A DNA stretch of 64,000 nucleotides from Mameliella sp. MMSF_3455 (GTDB taxonomy: Bacteria > Pseudomonadota > Alphaproteobacteria > Rhodobacterales > Rhodobacteraceae), in the NCBI RefSeq assembly GCF_030733205.1, contig NZ_JASHJL010000004.1, positions 62,001-126,000 on the forward strand, given 5' to 3'. Positions 63,767-64,000 of the stretch are shown here, one piece after another. Made by a program: the position numbers and the translations under genes. Under the pieces are notes generated by a model. The model made no database searches. It was not told where the DNA came from and saw nothing but the letters and a program-made list of their open reading frames with translations. Numbering within the stretch: the first letter of the stretch is position 1; each line of letters starts with the position of its first letter.

Positions 63767-64000
63767 ATGAGCGACATCCTGATCGTCGACGACGAACGCG
63801 ATATCCGGGAACTGATCGGCGACATCCTCGAGGACGAGGGCTTTGCCACCCGGCTTGCCGGCAACAGCCAGGAGGCAATGAACGAGATCAACTCCGAACC
63901 GCCGGCGCTGCTGATTCTCGACATCTGGCTGAAAGACAGCAAGATGGACGGGATCGACATCCTCAAGACCGTCAAACGCGACAACCCCGATATTCCCGTG
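63767..64000 (+). CDS. ntrX: Nitrogen assimilation response regulator NtrX (N-terminal part, cut by the window end)
   Basis: First 78 residues of the NtrX receiver domain: MSDILIVDDERDIRELIGDI with the acidic pocket, and LLILDIWLKDSKMDG containing the phospho-acceptor Asp. The AAA+ and DNA-binding parts lie beyond the window. The ATG at 63767 follows GAGAGGGCAGAG and is 27 bases after ntrY. It is the partner of NtrY and the last gene of the visible dusB-ntrBC-ntrYX run. Confidence 0.94.
   Translation, partial: MSDILIVDDERDIRELIGDILEDEGFATRLAGNSQEAMNEINSEPPALLILDIWLKDSKMDGIDILKTVKRDNPDIPV

Noticed and set aside
1-64000. tRNA, rRNA or CRISPR elements
   Set aside because: No cloverleaf, rRNA-like stretch or regularly spaced direct repeats were seen in any spacer; small RNAs cannot be excluded by eye.

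Overview
This is a GC-rich stretch of ordinary, densely packed chromosome from an alphaproteobacterium, most likely Rhodobacterales (Rhodobacter/Roseobacter lineage). The markers are the dusB-ntrB-ntrC-ntrY-ntrX run with an NtrC that lacks GAFTGA, an ispD-ispF fusion, an alphaproteobacterial SOS box (GTTC-N7-GTTC) before lexA, GTA-type lysis genes and a GafA-type regulator. No insertion sequence, prophage, CRISPR array, rRNA or tRNA was seen. The window starts inside an alanyl-tRNA editing gene and ends inside ntrX.

Layout. 1-8.3 kb: alaX end, a Fur/Mur regulator, two EamA transporters, a DUF533 protein, selO, a CBS protein, an acetyltransferase, a nucleoside hydrolase and an orphan radical SAM enzyme. 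8.5-12.4 kb: zwf-pgl-pgi (entry to the Entner-Doudoroff/pentose phosphate routes) behind a perfect 14-bp palindromic operator. 12.4-19.3 kb: a PRC-barrel envelope protein, a cupin, the lysis pair (GH108 endolysin plus 3-TM holin), ccmF-ccmH, and small metabolic genes. 19.5-25.1 kb: gltX-gltA, comEC and lexA. 25.3-30 kb: trpG-trpD-ung-trpC-moaC-moeA, in which every junction is a 4-base stop/start overlap. 30.2-45.4 kb: a loose neighbourhood rich in methyl-transfer genes: DUF1638, a corrinoid protein, a homocysteine methyltransferase with a Met-codon-rich leader, two Lin0512 proteins and a non-pyrrolysine MttB homologue, interleaved with guaA, a radical SAM gene, a LysR gene and a winged-helix/hydrolase fusion. 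45.5-48.3 kb: DUF6477 / DUF6456 (GafA-like) divergent pair, then lipA. 48.4-57.7 kb: cytochromes, a Sel1 protein, hpt, a COQ10-type protein, an MmgE/PrpD protein, amtB, and ispDF-pgpA-cinA. 57.9-64 kb: dusB-ntrBC-ntrYX.

How the genes work together. Three themes stand out. (1) Methyl transfer: the corrinoid protein and homocysteine methyltransferase look like two parts of a split B12-dependent methionine synthase; MttB, Lin0512 and DUF1638 are likely neighbours of the same chemistry. (2) Gene transfer agent (GTA) biology: the lysis cassette, the GafA-like activator (with two CtrA-like boxes in its promoter) and comEC (with one CtrA-like box) are the kinds of dispersed loci known from Rhodobacter capsulatus; no GTA structural cluster lies in the window. 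(3) Nitrogen control: ntrBC, ntrYX and amtB. Assignments rest on reading the translated sequence; no database search was run.
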